A program made the translations under genes and the position numbers. 64,000 nucleotides of DNA, taken from the NCBI RefSeq assembly GCF_042453785.1, contig NC_091670.1:34297501-34361500 (forward strand), in the 5' to 3' direction. Shown piece after piece: positions 1-11,100 of the stretch (position 1 is the first letter of the stretch; every line of letters starts with the position of its first letter). Source of the DNA: Malus domestica (Eukaryota; Streptophyta; Magnoliopsida; Rosales; Rosaceae). The notes beneath the pieces were generated by a model. The model worked only from the letters and a program-made list of their open reading frames with translations, was not told the origin of the DNA and ran no database searches.

Positions 1-101
1 CTTAGTCTACAAATCCAAACCTTCATTTCATCACCAACCTAGAAGCTGCCAAGTCTAGAACTTGCTGAATGATTTGAATACAAGCAAAAAAATCGTCTTG
101 C

Positions 102-476
102 ATGGCTAGTAATGCAAAATCATCTACCACCACTTTTACAACCCTCCTCTTCTTTCTTCTCATCACATTTCAAATCACCGTGGCTCAAAAGAAGCATAGC
201 TTGCCAATCCCAGGTACCAGTAGTACTTCCTCGAGATCACTTGGAGTTGGAGTCATCACTAAGAAAAATGCTATCGTGGAATCTTCTACAAGAAGACCCT
301 CACACGGCATCATCAATTCAAAGGCTGATCACGATTTTACAGGCGAATCGGGACGAAGGAGAGGAGTAGGGTTTCAGGTTCGTCGTGGGAGGCAGCCAAT
401 CCCATGGAAAGAAAATATGTTCAGAGCCGGTGCACATGAAGTTCCAAGTGGTCCGAATCCCATTTCAAATAGATGA
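102..476 (+). CDS. CLE41/44: CLE peptide precursor carrying the TDIF sequence (CLE41/44 type)
   Basis: Intronless 124-residue secreted peptide precursor. Residues 1-28 form a signal peptide: short polar start, then a Leu/Phe-rich core ending near VAQ. A variable basic middle follows. Near the C-terminus (about 112-123) is HEVPSGPNPISN, identical to the TDIF dodecapeptide of the CLE41/CLE44 class, with one trailing Arg. In the known family the peptide is released from the precursor, hydroxylated on prolines, and perceived by the PXY/TDR receptor kinase. It represses xylem differentiation and promotes cambial division. The ATG opens the signal peptide, which fixes the start. Family assignment is firm from the peptide. 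The precursor is somewhat longer than the roughly 100-112 residues I recall for Arabidopsis members. CLE41 and CLE44 cannot be told apart here. Confidence 0.93.
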   Translation: MASNAKSSTTTFTTLLFFLLITFQITVAQKKHSLPIPGTSSTSSRSLGVGVITKKNAIVESSTRRPSHGIINSKADHDFTGESGRRRGVGFQVRRGRQPIPWKENMFRAGAHEVPSGPNPISNR

Positions 477-1380
477 GGAGTAATATTGAGGAAGCTAGCA
501 TAACAAACGTGATCAAAGTAGATATATATGATCAAGAGAAAGAAATTTAATAAAAACAAAGAACGTATAGTCTGGGATTTTCTCCTTCTTTGTGGCCTGT
601 CTTTTCTGCCATTTATTTATATGTCGCTGCTGTAATGTCACTACAGCTTAATGATCATATGTTATTTTTAATCTATTCCATAGTATATGCTAGATATTTG
701 GAACTTTCAGACAATCATTTTGCCATTATAAGTAGGATGTATATGATCATATTCAAGTAGTAATGGTCTTCATGGTCATCATCATTAAGCTATTTTTGTT
801 TTCTGCACAATTGTCTTCTCTCTTGCCACCCGCATTCCCTATTCTTTTGGATGTACATAATAAAATAATTGCGGTTGATTATTGTTCAAAAATGTAATCT
901 AGCGTTGCCTATCAAATAATTATTAGTATTTTGCTCTTTTCCCGCTTCGAATGGATTCATGCATATAATAATATATAACACTAGGATGAAGCAATCATCA
1001 TCGATTACTAATTGGATGAATGAATATGGAATGAATTACATAGGACTAGGACAAGATGTTTCTTATTTGAAGAATTTTTTCTTGGTTTTTCCCTTTTCTT
1101 TTTTGAAAAAAAAAACAAGCATGTTTGTAGTTAAGGCACCTGATGTGGGGTTTGCTTTTTTGCTTTGTATCAGTTGTCAAAAGAGAAAAAAAGTAAGAAA
1201 AAATAATTGGATTTTGCCTTTTGAGAATGCTCATGTGAGTGGATTACGTGTCATTTTATTTGCTGGAGCTAGCTACACATAACTATTATGTTCCCTTGGG
1301 TTGTGGATAAACACAGAGAAGGGACATAATGATTCACAAATTGTGATGGGTTTGAGGCTTTTATTTGAGAGACTAGACTT
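477..1380. other. 3' flank of the CLE gene, no gene seen
   Basis: AT-rich. Presumed 3' UTR follows the CLE stop, with an AATAAA-like signal near 857. The open frames at 959-1282 and on the opposite strand are low-complexity and show no family signature. Confidence 0.6.
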
Positions 1381-1404
1381 CACTTGCAAATATATGCAAT
1401 AATT

Positions 1405-1735
1405 AAAGGAAAAATTAAAATGAAAATTAACGAAAAGTAAAAAAAAAAAAATCTCTTTTAATGAAAAGTTATTTTTAAAGGTATAGTGAATAGTATCAGG
1501 AAAATGTATAAATGTAATTTTTCGTTAAAAATGAACAGTACCAGAAGTGTTTTGTTAAAACTCCCAAAATTAAAAGGAAACTAATGAAAATGACTTGAAA
1601 ACTTTGAGTTTTAACGATAAGGACAAAATAAAGGGTAAAGTGAATAGTACCATGATTGACTTTTTAGTGTAACAATATGGTTTTTCGTTAAAGTAAACAG
1701 TACCGCGAGTTTTTAGTTAAAATTCTCTTTTAAAA
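1405..1735 (+). repeat. Two adjacent copies of a short interspersed repeat (family A)
   Basis: Two copies of an approximately 150-bp sequence, about 1405-1556 and 1575-1735. Each opens with AAAGGAAA-type sequence, carries a GTGAATAGTA motif in the middle and ends around TTTTTCGTTAAA, an A/CAGTACC box and TTAGTTAAA or TTTGTTAAA. Related copies occur at about 34324, 35030 (reverse), 37114 and 46590. No coding capacity is seen. It behaves like a high-copy non-autonomous element. The class is not determined. Confidence 0.75.
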
Positions 1736-1757
1736 GGAAAATAAAGGTTCCCAAAAC

Positions 1758-1931
1758 TTTGTGAGGATTTTAAAGATTCTTCAATTACATCCGTTTATCG
1801 TACATTGTGCGGTCAGAAATTATTGTAAATTTTTTTATTTAAAATTGAATATAAACAGTACCTGACAAAAACTATCCTCACGATGTACGATAAACAGATC
1901 AAATTGAAAGATCTCTGAGATCCTCACAAAA
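1758..1931. mobile_element. MITE with about 45-bp terminal inverted repeats
   Basis: The left end (TTTGTGAGGAT..., then a CCGTTTATCGTACAT stretch) is matched in reverse complement by the right end (ATGTACGATAAACAGATC... ATCCTCACAAA). The AT-rich core resembles the core of the related element near 7090. It is non-coding, and no clean target duplication could be fixed because another element abuts it. Confidence 0.75.
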
Positions 1932-1933
1932 AG

Positions 1934-2099
1934 AGAGATTTTTCAGTGTGACCGTCACACGAGGTGGTACATCACGTGTTTCTTTATAAATGGTGGGTTA
2001 TGTGTATTAAAAGGTTAATAACTTAAAAATTAAAATTTTCACCATGCATAAAAATACGTAGTGTACCATCCGTGTTCTCATCACAACTAAAATTTCTCC
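1934..2099. mobile_element. MITE, copy 1 of a second family
   Basis: The ends are inverted: GAGATTTTTCAGTGTGA... GGTGGTACATCACGTG on the left, and TAGTGTACCATCCGTG... AAATTTCTCC on the right. The core is AT-rich and non-coding. It lies head-to-tail with a second copy, separated only by a CACAAAAAG-type spacer. Confidence 0.7.
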
Positions 2100-2106
2100 A
2101 CAAAAA

Positions 2107-2269
2107 GGAGAAAATTTTCATTGTGATGGGAACATGGGTGGTACACCACGTGTTTTTATATAAATGGTAGGAAATTATATTTTTTAAGTTATTAACTTTT
2201 TAGCATACATATTCCACCATTGATATAGTGACACGTCATGTATCACTCGTTCCAGTCATATTCTCTCCA
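2107..2269. mobile_element. MITE, copy 2 of the same family
   Basis: Starts GGAGAAAATTTTCATTGTGA, contains GGTGGTACACCACGTG, and ends in TATTCTCTCC, which is the inverted start. A third relative lies inside the PPR pseudogene at about 25150-25314. Confidence 0.7.
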
Positions 2270-3300
2270 CAAAAAGCCGGATCCTCACTCCCCAAAACCC
2301 CCATTGTTTTGCGTGTAAAGTTACACAGACCTGGCATCCAAAGCAATGGTGAAGAACGAAGAAGGGTTTCTTTTTAAATTTAGGGGAATATCCCTAAATA
2401 ACCCTTGTTGCTTGATTGGAACTACATCGATACCCTTTATTAGTCTTTGATAAGTCTCTTCCTTTTAAAAGCTGAAGCTGCTGAACCAGAACCATGAAAG
2501 CGTGGTTTTCATCGTCGCGTACCTCATGCAGTTATCCTCTTCTACTAGCTCTTGTTTGCTTATGAGTGGAGCTGCTTGGCACTTTGGCAATAAGGTTACA
2601 TGATCTTCAATAATCATGGAAAAGATTGACCAAACTCTGCATGTTGTTCAAAATTTCATAAAATGTGGTCATGCATGTGCTCCATGTTATTGTTATATAT
2701 GAAACTTCATTTTTTCATATTTGTTTTTATGTGATGAACAACTACGAAACCTTAAGTTTGAGCTAACTACTCATAAATTATCATTTCAACTATCAGTTTA
2801 TTGTTACCCTTGTACAAAATGTTAGACGAGGTAATTCTAAGTTCAAATCTCCTTACTCGTCCATCAAAACTACTAAAAAATTAATCAATTCTAAATTTGT
2901 TCAATGGATGGATAATATGGTTGGGCTTAATTATATTTCTCTGTGCAATGCAGATGATCTCTTAATCTCTTTTTGTCATTTGGCTATTTTATATATATGT
3001 GAACGAGAAATATATAATGGAAAGTGAGAAAATATCTGCAATGGTATATTCCATCATCCCAAAGAACCCTTTGAGAAAGCATGCTTAAGTCAAAGACAAA
3101 GACACATAATTGTTTCCTAATGATTCTTCCCATCTCGCTCTCTGAGATGGTGTTATCGTCTAGAGGAGGAAGATTAGGCGGTTCCCCTTTGGAATCAAAG
3201 CATAATTCTGCCTTCACTTTTGATATTGAGTGAGCTCTTAATTATCACTTATTTTATCACTTTAATAAGAAAACTTTTGTGTCCAAGACTCAAGCAACCC
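2270..3300. other. Intergenic, no gene seen
   Basis: Mostly AT-rich sequence on both strands without a recognisable coding exon. The short reverse frame at 2984-3217 has no family features. Confidence 0.5.
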
Positions 3301-3307
3301 TTTCCCT

Positions 3308-3316
3308 ATATATACA

Positions 3317-3357
<41 letters not shown>

Positions 3358-3360
3358 ATA
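3308..3360. repeat. (TA)n/(TG)n microsatellite
   Basis: An uninterrupted run of TA dinucleotides passing into TG and TA, directly upstream of the hairpin. Confidence 0.9.
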
Positions 3361-3390
3361 GCCCTGCCCAATGCAGAAATCTTGGGTATA

Positions 3391-3624
3391 AAACACAGAG
3401 AAAGAAAAATCACCCACCAAAGATAACACCAGCAGTCAAGTCATCCAATAAAGAGACGAAAAGAATTGCTTGTCTCTTTTGATCAAAGTCATCAGAGTCT
3501 TTTCGTACCTTTCTTTATTACAAGCAATTCTTTCTTTCAAAGGAGACAAGCAATTCTTTTCATCTCTTTATTGGATGACTTGATTGCTGGTGTTACTTTG
3601 GTGGGTGATTTTTCCATCTGTGTT
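3391..3624. repeat. Long near-perfect hairpin (arms about 85 bp, loop about 55 bp)
   Basis: The left arm (about 3391-3481) contains AATCACCCACCAAAG, AGTCAAGTCATCCAATAAAG and AAAAGAATTGCTTGTCTC. The right arm (about 3537-3624) carries their reverse complements with only a few mismatches and one 1-nt indel. The loop is unrelated sequence. This could be a fold-back element, an inverted duplication, or a young MIRNA/siRNA locus. Sequence alone does not decide. Confidence 0.85.
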
Positions 3625-3661
3625 AGCAAGTCATCCCTGCCCTATGGTCTTCTACCGAAAA

Positions 3662-3792
3662 AGTTCTCTCTTGCAACCATTCCACCAAAATAAACGAGTG
3701 CTTTACTTTTTTAATACATGACAAACAAAGGTTCTTTCTTGCAACCATTTCACCAAATTAAACGAGTGATTCACATTTTTACAAGTGACAAA
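3662..3792. repeat. Imperfect tandem duplication, about 65-70 bp unit
   Basis: Two successive copies share TTGCAACCATT..CACCAAA and TAAACGAGTG and end in TGACAAA. Non-coding. Confidence 0.7.
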
Positions 3793-4150
3793 TATTAATT
3801 AATTGTTGACACCATTTAGACTATAAAATGATTGCGAGACAATCTCTCATTATACAGAGCTATAAACACGAAATGAAAATTGAATAGTCACAGTTTAATT
3901 CCTTGGTTCTAAAATGGACAATTCAGAAAAATAATGATAATTACCATTGTCACTTTACTAAATTTCACAATCATTTTACAAAGTACTTTCTTTGTTACAT
4001 TTGGTGTTAAGGGAGACCAAAGGCGGAGAGTGAGGATTCAAACCTTGGCCTAAGTGTGCGGTAAATACTCTTAAACAACGGAGATACAAACCTCGACACA
4101 AGTACTATTTTCAGACTCACTATCTACCTGTTGGTATCTCTACAAAGGAA
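3793..4150. other. Intergenic between tandem repeat and DCAF4 pseudogene
   Basis: AT-rich, with no open frame of note. Confidence 0.5.
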
Positions 4151-6886
4151 ATAAAAACAAAACTCCTCGGAAGGCAAAGACCAACAATCGCGCCTTCTTA
4201 TATCTCCTCACAGTAGCGTTGCCTTGTGTTTGAGCCCATAAATGGCTTCGGCATGGTGAGCATTAAGATTGCTACACTCGAGCATCAAAAGAAATCCCAA
4301 GCTTTGCACATTTGTAAAACTTTTGTGAGAGCATTTTTCCACCTTTCACACTTGTCAGCGCATGTAAAATAGTCATTCCTGTGATCCGTGATCCAATCCA
4401 TGCACCCAAACCATCACTTTTGGAATCAAGGCATTCCTAATTTGGCCTGTCATCCTGATCTCCCTTAAACCCTACGGATTAGAAGAAAATCAGAGGTCAA
4501 TAAAATGGGGAGAATGGCACGAAGAATGAGAGCACAAGAGAAGTAGAGAGTATGTACTTTCAGCTCTTCGCCAGCACCCAGTTGAGGGGATTGTGTTACA
4601 GAATTTATATATCCTCGAAAGGCAGTTTACCAGACTTAATACTTCAAAGTCGTAAATTGCAGTCCTCTCCGCCTAAAAGAAAAATATATAAGAAAACGTC
4701 GAAGGCTAGAACTTGCCCAAAATAAATGGCATAAGCAATAATAATATTCACCTGACATGACAAATCTCTCAGATGGGTCAACTCCAAGCTGCAAAGTGCA
4801 AACGAGTATCGGAATTCACATGCCCCTCGTAAGATTGTACAGCTCCTCTTTGGATTAGGCGTTGGTGGTAAAGCTTCACCTGAAAAAAAAACAAGAACTA
4901 ATCAGAATGACATTGACCAAAATCGTTGCAGCAGCAACCTTAGAAAAAAACCATATCTGGATGTTTTCGCCTTTTCCCTGAGGTTACTTACTACCCAGGC
5001 ATCAACCCAGTTCTTTCTCTTTAAAAAAATTGGACCTCTAGTCATGGAATGCAAAATTTTAGTTGATTGCTAGATATCTGATGTGTTGAGAGGAACAGGG
5101 TAATGTATATATAGATGACAATGAATTCAGCTCAAGCAAGGACCATTAAAAACATTCATGTTCTTATTAATGATTGTCAAGTGTTGCATATCTAAAGACC
5201 TGTGTTACACAGCATAAGAAAAGATGCCGACACTTCCAAACCTGCAATTCATGCAAATCCGCCCCAAAGCACCATCACTTAACTCTTTTTGTTTCCTGAT
5301 ACTTCCACACCTGCAATTCATAGAACACCAAAATAAAACAAATTACAATTTCCTGCCGTCATTTGTTGCAAGTTTCCTGCTGTAACCTATACGTTGCAAG
5401 TTTCCTGCTGCAACCTATATGTTGCTGGATTCTAAACTTGGCCCTGCATGCCAAATATAGACTCACAGAGGCTTACAGTAAAATTTTGAAATTAAATGTA
5501 TACTGTTACGTCTAATAATGGTATATATGCTATTCCTAATAAAAAAAGAACAAAAAAATCTGTCAGTATGAATTAGGGCACTAATCAAGCTGAAAGTAAA
5601 ACCTGGAAACAAATTGGTGGAAATCATAATGTGCTAATTGGTAAACTTAACTTTAAAATCTTAAACTGAAGGCCTACATTAACATACCACAGGATGGCAT
5701 GCTTGTGCCTTTTGGAATTCCTCATTGAAGTTACACCTCCCTTATTGAAAGGAATGAGATTACCGCATAACTCCCTAGCCTGAAGCATCTTAGAAGTTCT
5801 TACACTTGTTCGCCTACATGAGTTGTTCGCCTACAGCAAGATGAATTACAGCCAGAGTCAAGTATTTTGACAATTATGTAAATCACCGTAATAAAAGCAT
5901 AACAAAACAGAGAATAAGAAGCTATGGTAATCTCAGAGAAGAAACAACTACTTTACATCTATGTGTTCAATAAGTAATACGATGCAAAATACATATAATA
6001 AAAGGGATGCCTGCCTAGAAATTCACTAGTTTAGTTGCAACCTTACAACAGTGGACACTAATCTATGATTAAGGTCATTAATATGCTAACCACAGCAAAA
6101 GAAATTATCACTACAAGGACATGATCTTGCGGCTATCGAACTAATTAAACGGCAACAGATTTTACTCAGCTAACCACTCCATTTATCTAAGTTTTAATAT
6201 GGGAGCTGCAGTCGACAAACCAAAATATTCATCCTGTATGACATGAAATTCTTGGCATGCCATTTTAGAGTGCTAATAGCAATTCTCTAACTCTAAGGTG
6301 TAAATACTAAATACACAAAATTCCCAGCAAGCCATAAATTTTTTCGAACTAGCTCGATTCTAATGACAATTGTAAGTAACCTCTCATTAGTGTGACATGA
6401 AAAACTCACTATAAGTAACTAAAGAGCTTCAACAAAGCAATTGGAACACAAAAGTGAACTCCCCAACCAAAACACAAGTAGCAACAAAACATAAATCCAA
6501 GTGATAGCCCATAAAAAATAGAAACATCCAGAGCAATGTCAAGCTTAAAAACAGTAAAAACAACAAAGATACAAACTTTGAAACAGGAAAAACTGCTAAC
6601 AACATGCAAACCTGGAAAAGCAAAAAATTTGGGTTCAAAGTTCAAATGCAGAACAACCAGCGTACCTTGGCCGGCGTCTGAGCTCTGGAAGAAGCAGAAG
6701 CAGTCATACGACGAGAGCCCGGGATGGGGCCTTTGAGTGGGAAGTACCTATTCTTCTCCCATCATAGTAAAACCCAGGAAGATCTGAAGAGCCCGAATTC
6801 ATAATCTGATCAGTGTTTCGAAAAAAACCCACAAAAATAAAGCTGAAAAAGTTGAAGGGATGAGATCTTATCGTACCTCCTGCCAT
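4150..6886 (-). pseudogene. DCAF4: Decayed DCAF4-type WD40 gene
   Basis: Exon-like pieces can be read on the minus strand. Exon 1 (6886-6877) joins a second at 6783-6666, giving an N-terminus with LPGFYYD and, after a frameshift, NRYFPLKGPIPGSRR. That is the conserved DCAF4 N-terminal motif. A third piece (5813-5688) reads SKMLQARELCGNLIPF. A fourth (about 4878-4760) reads VKLYHQRLIQRGAVQSYEGH and then, in another frame, LGVDPSERFVMSG. A fifth (about 4673-4560) reads GGEDCNLRL followed by a stop where Trp is expected. The last (about 4430-4370) has GSQE, a stop and LFYMR. Intact family members are substrate receptors of CUL4-DDB1 ubiquitin ligases. One lost base after YYD, a further frameshift, several stops and missing WD40 blocks make this non-functional. 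Splice signals at most pieces show it descends from a spliced gene rather than a retrocopy. Confidence 0.8.
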
Positions 6887-7084
6887 GGTTTTGCAGAGAA
6901 ACAGAGAGCAACGTTGAAGCTGCTGTGTCTTTTGTGTTGTTTAGCGCAGAAAAGGGGGGAAGGTGGTGGAAGTGTCGAAAAGGTGGAGGGCTTTATGGAA
7001 AACGGTCACGAGTCCCTACCATAACCGTTGATATCCGGGTTGCTGAGGTGGCGCTGTGGCGCAGACAAAATGTTGGAGATTGGA

Positions 7085-7270
7085 ATGAGGATCTCATTCC
7101 GAAGATATCCTCACGTCTATTCATCATACATCATCGGTTAAAAATTATTATAAATTTTTTATTTAAAATTAAATATATAAAGTATATAACTAAAATTAAT
7201 CGCACAATATACAATATATTCATATAATTGTAAGATTTCCGAAATGCGCTTTGATTCGGAAAGGATCCTC
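7085..7270. mobile_element. Degenerate MITE related to the element at 1758
   Basis: The AT core (AAATTATTATAAATTTTTTA) and the flanking ATCCTCA/TCATCATACATC pieces resemble the 1758-1931 element. GAGGATCTCATTCCG and CGGAAAGGATCCTCATT form imperfect ends. Confidence 0.5.
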
Positions 7271-7590
7271 ATTTGGAAGATTGACCGTCCCATATGCCTC
7301 CAAATCTTAAGGTATTCTATTAAACTGGGCTGGGCCCTGGACCGAAGGCTGTTGTTTTAGTCCACACAAATCCAAGTTGGGTCGGATCATCCAAATATTG
7401 AGGGATTTTCTCTGAGGAAAGTGAGCATGCATAAAAGAATGAATTTGTAAATCTTTATTTTATCACTTGTACGTGCAAAAAGTTGATGCTATTCACACTT
7501 ACATGGCTTTTCACTTTTTTTCATCCAATTAAATGTATTGGAGATGATCAAATAACAAAAACAGATGATCAAATAACAAAAACTAACAAA
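7271..7590. other. Intergenic, nothing recognised
   Basis: There is a short direct duplication GATGATCAAATAACAAAAAC at about 7535-7582. No gene was seen. Confidence 0.5.
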
Positions 7591-7594
7591 TAAT

Positions 7595-8600
7595 GTATGA
7601 GAAGTAAAAGAAAAAGTGCGGATAGCACCACTCCTAGAAAAATTATTGTTTGGGCCCAAAATATCAGCGTGGGCCGAGTAGAGAATCATTCTCGGCCCAG
7701 AAGGCCTTACGACAAGGTTATCAGGGATCGTTTAGTTTTGGATCGGTTAGGTCATGGGCTTCCAAACCTGGGTTGGTTAAGTCATGCTGCAAGACGAGTC
7801 GAATCCTGGTGCAATGAGGAGTCTCGACGAGATTAACAACTCGGAAGTGAATCTGGCTCGATATAGGACTGGGTTCAAAAGTATAGTGAAAAAGGACTGG
7901 TCGAGTTGGAGTTTGATTGGGAGAAGAAGTCCTAATCCGGGTAGGTTTTTAACTTGACCTTGAAGATATCCGATGCTATAAATAGAGGAGGTTGTGCATC
8001 GTTTGAGGCCCTTCCAATTCAACACACAACTACCCTGCGCAAACTCTCTCAACAACTTTGAGATTTTTTTTTATTTTCTCTTTTCGTTGACACATCAACA
8101 GCACTGTGAAAGCAACCGGTGATATCTTTAGTCGGCATAGATAGCTCTGTCGTCGTAGAATCAGCCGATCTCGCAGCATCTTCCGTTGGCATCAACAACA
8201 CTGCGGCGAGGATGGTTGGTTATTTATCCAAGTCTCGGTCGAGAAGGATTTCCGGATCCTTATTGGTCGAGGTCATCTCATTAGCATTTTCGGCAAAATG
8301 AGGTGTTATAAGTTACTACATTCGGCACATTGAAAGCCGAATTTGATATTGAACTTCTCTAAGTTAGCAGCCTTGTCTTCAGGCTCTAGAACCCGAAGGC
8401 CGAGACAAGTTCCTTCCTTGGCCGCAGTCGCGAGATTCAGAAGTCAGCAGCGCACCCAACGCAATATCAACAAATTTTACTCCTCGACCGAGCTCGGCCG
8501 ACGAGTTGACACGCCCTGCATACAACCGAAGGACGTAGTTAACTTACTAATTATTCGGTCTGCGCGCCACGTAGACTTGGTAGTTTTTAAGGTCAACAAT
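7595..8600 (+). mobile_element. LTR-like remnant (possible solo LTR)
   Basis: Moderately GC-rich sequence unlike its surroundings, with repeated TCGGCCGA-like words and a promoter-like GCTATAAATAGAGG at about 7977 followed by a leader-like stretch. There is no long open frame. This architecture resembles a gypsy-type LTR, but I could not fix matching TG...CA ends or a target duplication. A truncated LTR or an unrelated repeat remain possible. Confidence 0.4.
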
Positions 8601-8828
8601 TACGGTTAATTACTTAGACTTAAAATCTTTGGACAAAACGTCACTTACATAAATTTTTGTCTATGATTTTGGTAAGTTTGATCACGTGACTTGCACCTAC
8701 CAACTTTTTTCATGTCAATTTCATCAGTTCATAACAAAATGAAGGTGAAAAACAGAAACGACCAATTTTTCATCATCAACTCATTTTATCTTGGTTAACT
8801 TAAACAACTGGATTAGTCAAATGGGGTG

Positions 8829-9458
8829 TGTGGATGCAAATTTTCTCCTCTTCGATCTTGGACGATTTTGCACCTACAAAACAACTAGCACCTTAGGTTA
8901 AGGCCAAGAGCCTCACGCCCCCACGATGAATGGGGGGGGGTTTTGGCCGAAGAACCTCCGATGCCAAAGTTAGAATTTTAGAGAGAAATAGTGTTTAGAG
9001 TATTTGTGATTTTTTGTGAGAGAGTTGGAATGAATTTTTGGTGAGAATATGTGTTTATTTATAGAGTTAGGGTTTGCCCTATTTGAATAATAGTAGCCAG
9101 CCATAGGGTTTTTGTGGGGGTTAATTTCATGTTTAATTTGCCAATTTATTGGCTAATTAAATATGAAAATAATAAATGGGTGGTTATAAAAATGAATGAT
9201 TATTTTAATAAGGAAAATGGGAAAGATGAGGATGTTATGGAATGTTTGAAATAAATGGCTAATTGAATAAGGAAAAAATGAGGTAAAAACATATATGAAA
9301 TAGGTTTTGAATTGTTACCCATTTTGGGTACTCCTGACTTGGTTGATGGATGATTCTCCACTGCTCGCGTGTAGGAGACCCGGTATGCCTCCAGGGTATT
9401 TTTGTCCTATTTTGTCCAAAAATCTACGTGTCGCCTAGTGAATATTTTTGGCTCCACA
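8829..9458 (-). repeat. LTR, left copy (3' LTR of the element)
   Basis: 630 bp, begins TGTGG and ends CCACA. It differs from the right copy by about four substitutions and a 2-bp difference in a G run, roughly 0.6 percent divergence. Confidence 0.95.
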
Positions 9459-9599
9459 AATGCCCCCACACCTGTTGGGCTGCTCGTAGGAAAGGGCAGC
9501 AGGTGTAGAGATCTTCTTGCTTTAGGAAACGTAGGATTGCTTCTTATTTTGATGTTGATTCTCTCTTTAATTGGAAATTAGGCCCTTCTAGGAAAGGGA

Positions 9600-11100
9600 A
9601 ATAAACTTCTCTCAAAGCCTATTTAAGTCCACCTTAAGTGGGTTATTAAATCAACTTTGGAGAGCAATTTATTCTACCCCACAAGAGAGAGAAAGTTAGA
9701 GGATATTTGTTCCCCCTCCTCTAGCAATCTTCTACATCTTGCCCGTGCAAAGGACCGTCTTTCGTTGATTTCTTCATCTTCTCCGTGCTGCACCGATGTA
9801 AGAAAAATTTAATTTTTCTTGCCTTCTTCTTGGATTAGTGCTATTGCGGGGCAGCCGTCGGGGTGGTGCAGTACGTCGGCTGGCAGGGGCCAGGAGTTGG
9901 CTCGGCATGGGCCGAGGAGATGTCGTGGCAGGGACCACTGCTTGGGCAGACTTGGCTTGGCTTGAGCCAAGGGCAGCTTGTGCGGCTGGGGTCGCGGATT
10001 GTGGCGCTGGGGCGCAGTGCTAGGCGAGCCGCATGGCTAATGTCCTTTGGGCTCTTGGACTTGACTCGGGCCAGGCTGGCGATTGAGAGAAATGAGGAGA
10101 TTACGGGTCTCATGGAATGCTGGAATGTTGGGCATGCAGGCCTTCTGCCTGCTGGAATGCTGGGTTGAGCTCCCTTGCTGAGTACCATGAATGTCGTTGG
10201 CTGCTTAGTCTTCTTTGCTGAAAGAAATGTGGGCTGCTCCAGAAAGATGAGGTAAAGAGGATCAAGGCGGATGCATTGGCTCGTTTGATCGCTGTCGTGG
10301 AGCTTACTATGAATGAAGATGGAAAGAATAGATCTTCCCCGCCTGCTCATGAGATGCCTAGTTAAAAAAAAACTGAAGACTTCTTCTGCTGCTCATGAGG
10401 GTCCGCTTGCTACCGAAAGGTATGTGATTGACATGACTTCTTCTAATGGGAAGAAAAATAAGGCTGCTAGATCTAAGCATGTGGCGTCTTCCATGTTGAG
10501 AATGGCTAGTACAATTTTGGATAAGATTGCTCAGCGTAAAGGTTTTATCATGCCCCCAGTGCCGAAGTCTGTACCAGGACGTTCTTTGGGAGCCAAGTCC
10601 GGTTCACCTTTGTAGAGACTTGCTATTATGAAGAGTGGTAAGGTGGACTCTGCTGCTAAAGTGGCGCCAAAGCCTACTCCCTTTGCTGCTGAGATTGATT
10701 CGCCTTAGATTCAAGATCTTAAGCTTGCAATTTCTGAGCTTCGTTTCGCTACTTATGCTAAGAAGGTAGTGGATGAGCTGCAGCGCGTCCATGTTAGTCT
10801 GCTTAAGAAGAATGAGCAGCTGAAGGGTGAGAATGATGGGCTTGAGGTTTTAAGACCTTCTCCATTTCTTCGGAAGACTTGCTTGCTTTTACTTTTAAGG
10901 CTTCCATTGGTGAAGTAGTTGGAGAAGTTAGTGCCCAGACTGGGGCAGCCAGGGGTGAAGCGTCGGATGATGCCGCTGCTAAGAGCGTTACGGCTGTTGA
11001 AAGTGTGGCGACCGAGTAGTCGTGGGATGTCCAAGCTGCTGTAGTGTAGTATTTTAGGTAGCCTTTAGGATTTTCTTTGTTTTTCCTTGTAGCTTTTGTT
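9600..11100 (+). other. Antisense transcription-unit-like region inside the gypsy element
   Basis: Plus-strand sequence has a TATA-like CTATTTAAG near 9622, a pyrimidine-rich leader, and an intron-like GTAAG...TTAG stretch at about 9798-9837. Coding-like sequence runs from about 10250 to 11020, interrupted by stops and at least one frame change. Readable pieces are rich in Lys, Ala, Ser and Glu. One (about 10620-10850) has a coiled-coil look, with KKVVDELQRVHVSLLKKNEQ. T-rich sequence resembling a 3' UTR follows. Extra antisense ORFs between integrase and 3' LTR are known in Tat-lineage gypsy elements, and this position fits. I do not recognise the protein. Confidence 0.5.

Noticed and set aside
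6409-6645. Hydrophobic 78-residue frame
   Set aside because: It falls in an intron of the DCAF4 pseudogene. Translation of T-rich sequence gives Phe/Leu/Val runs by chance.
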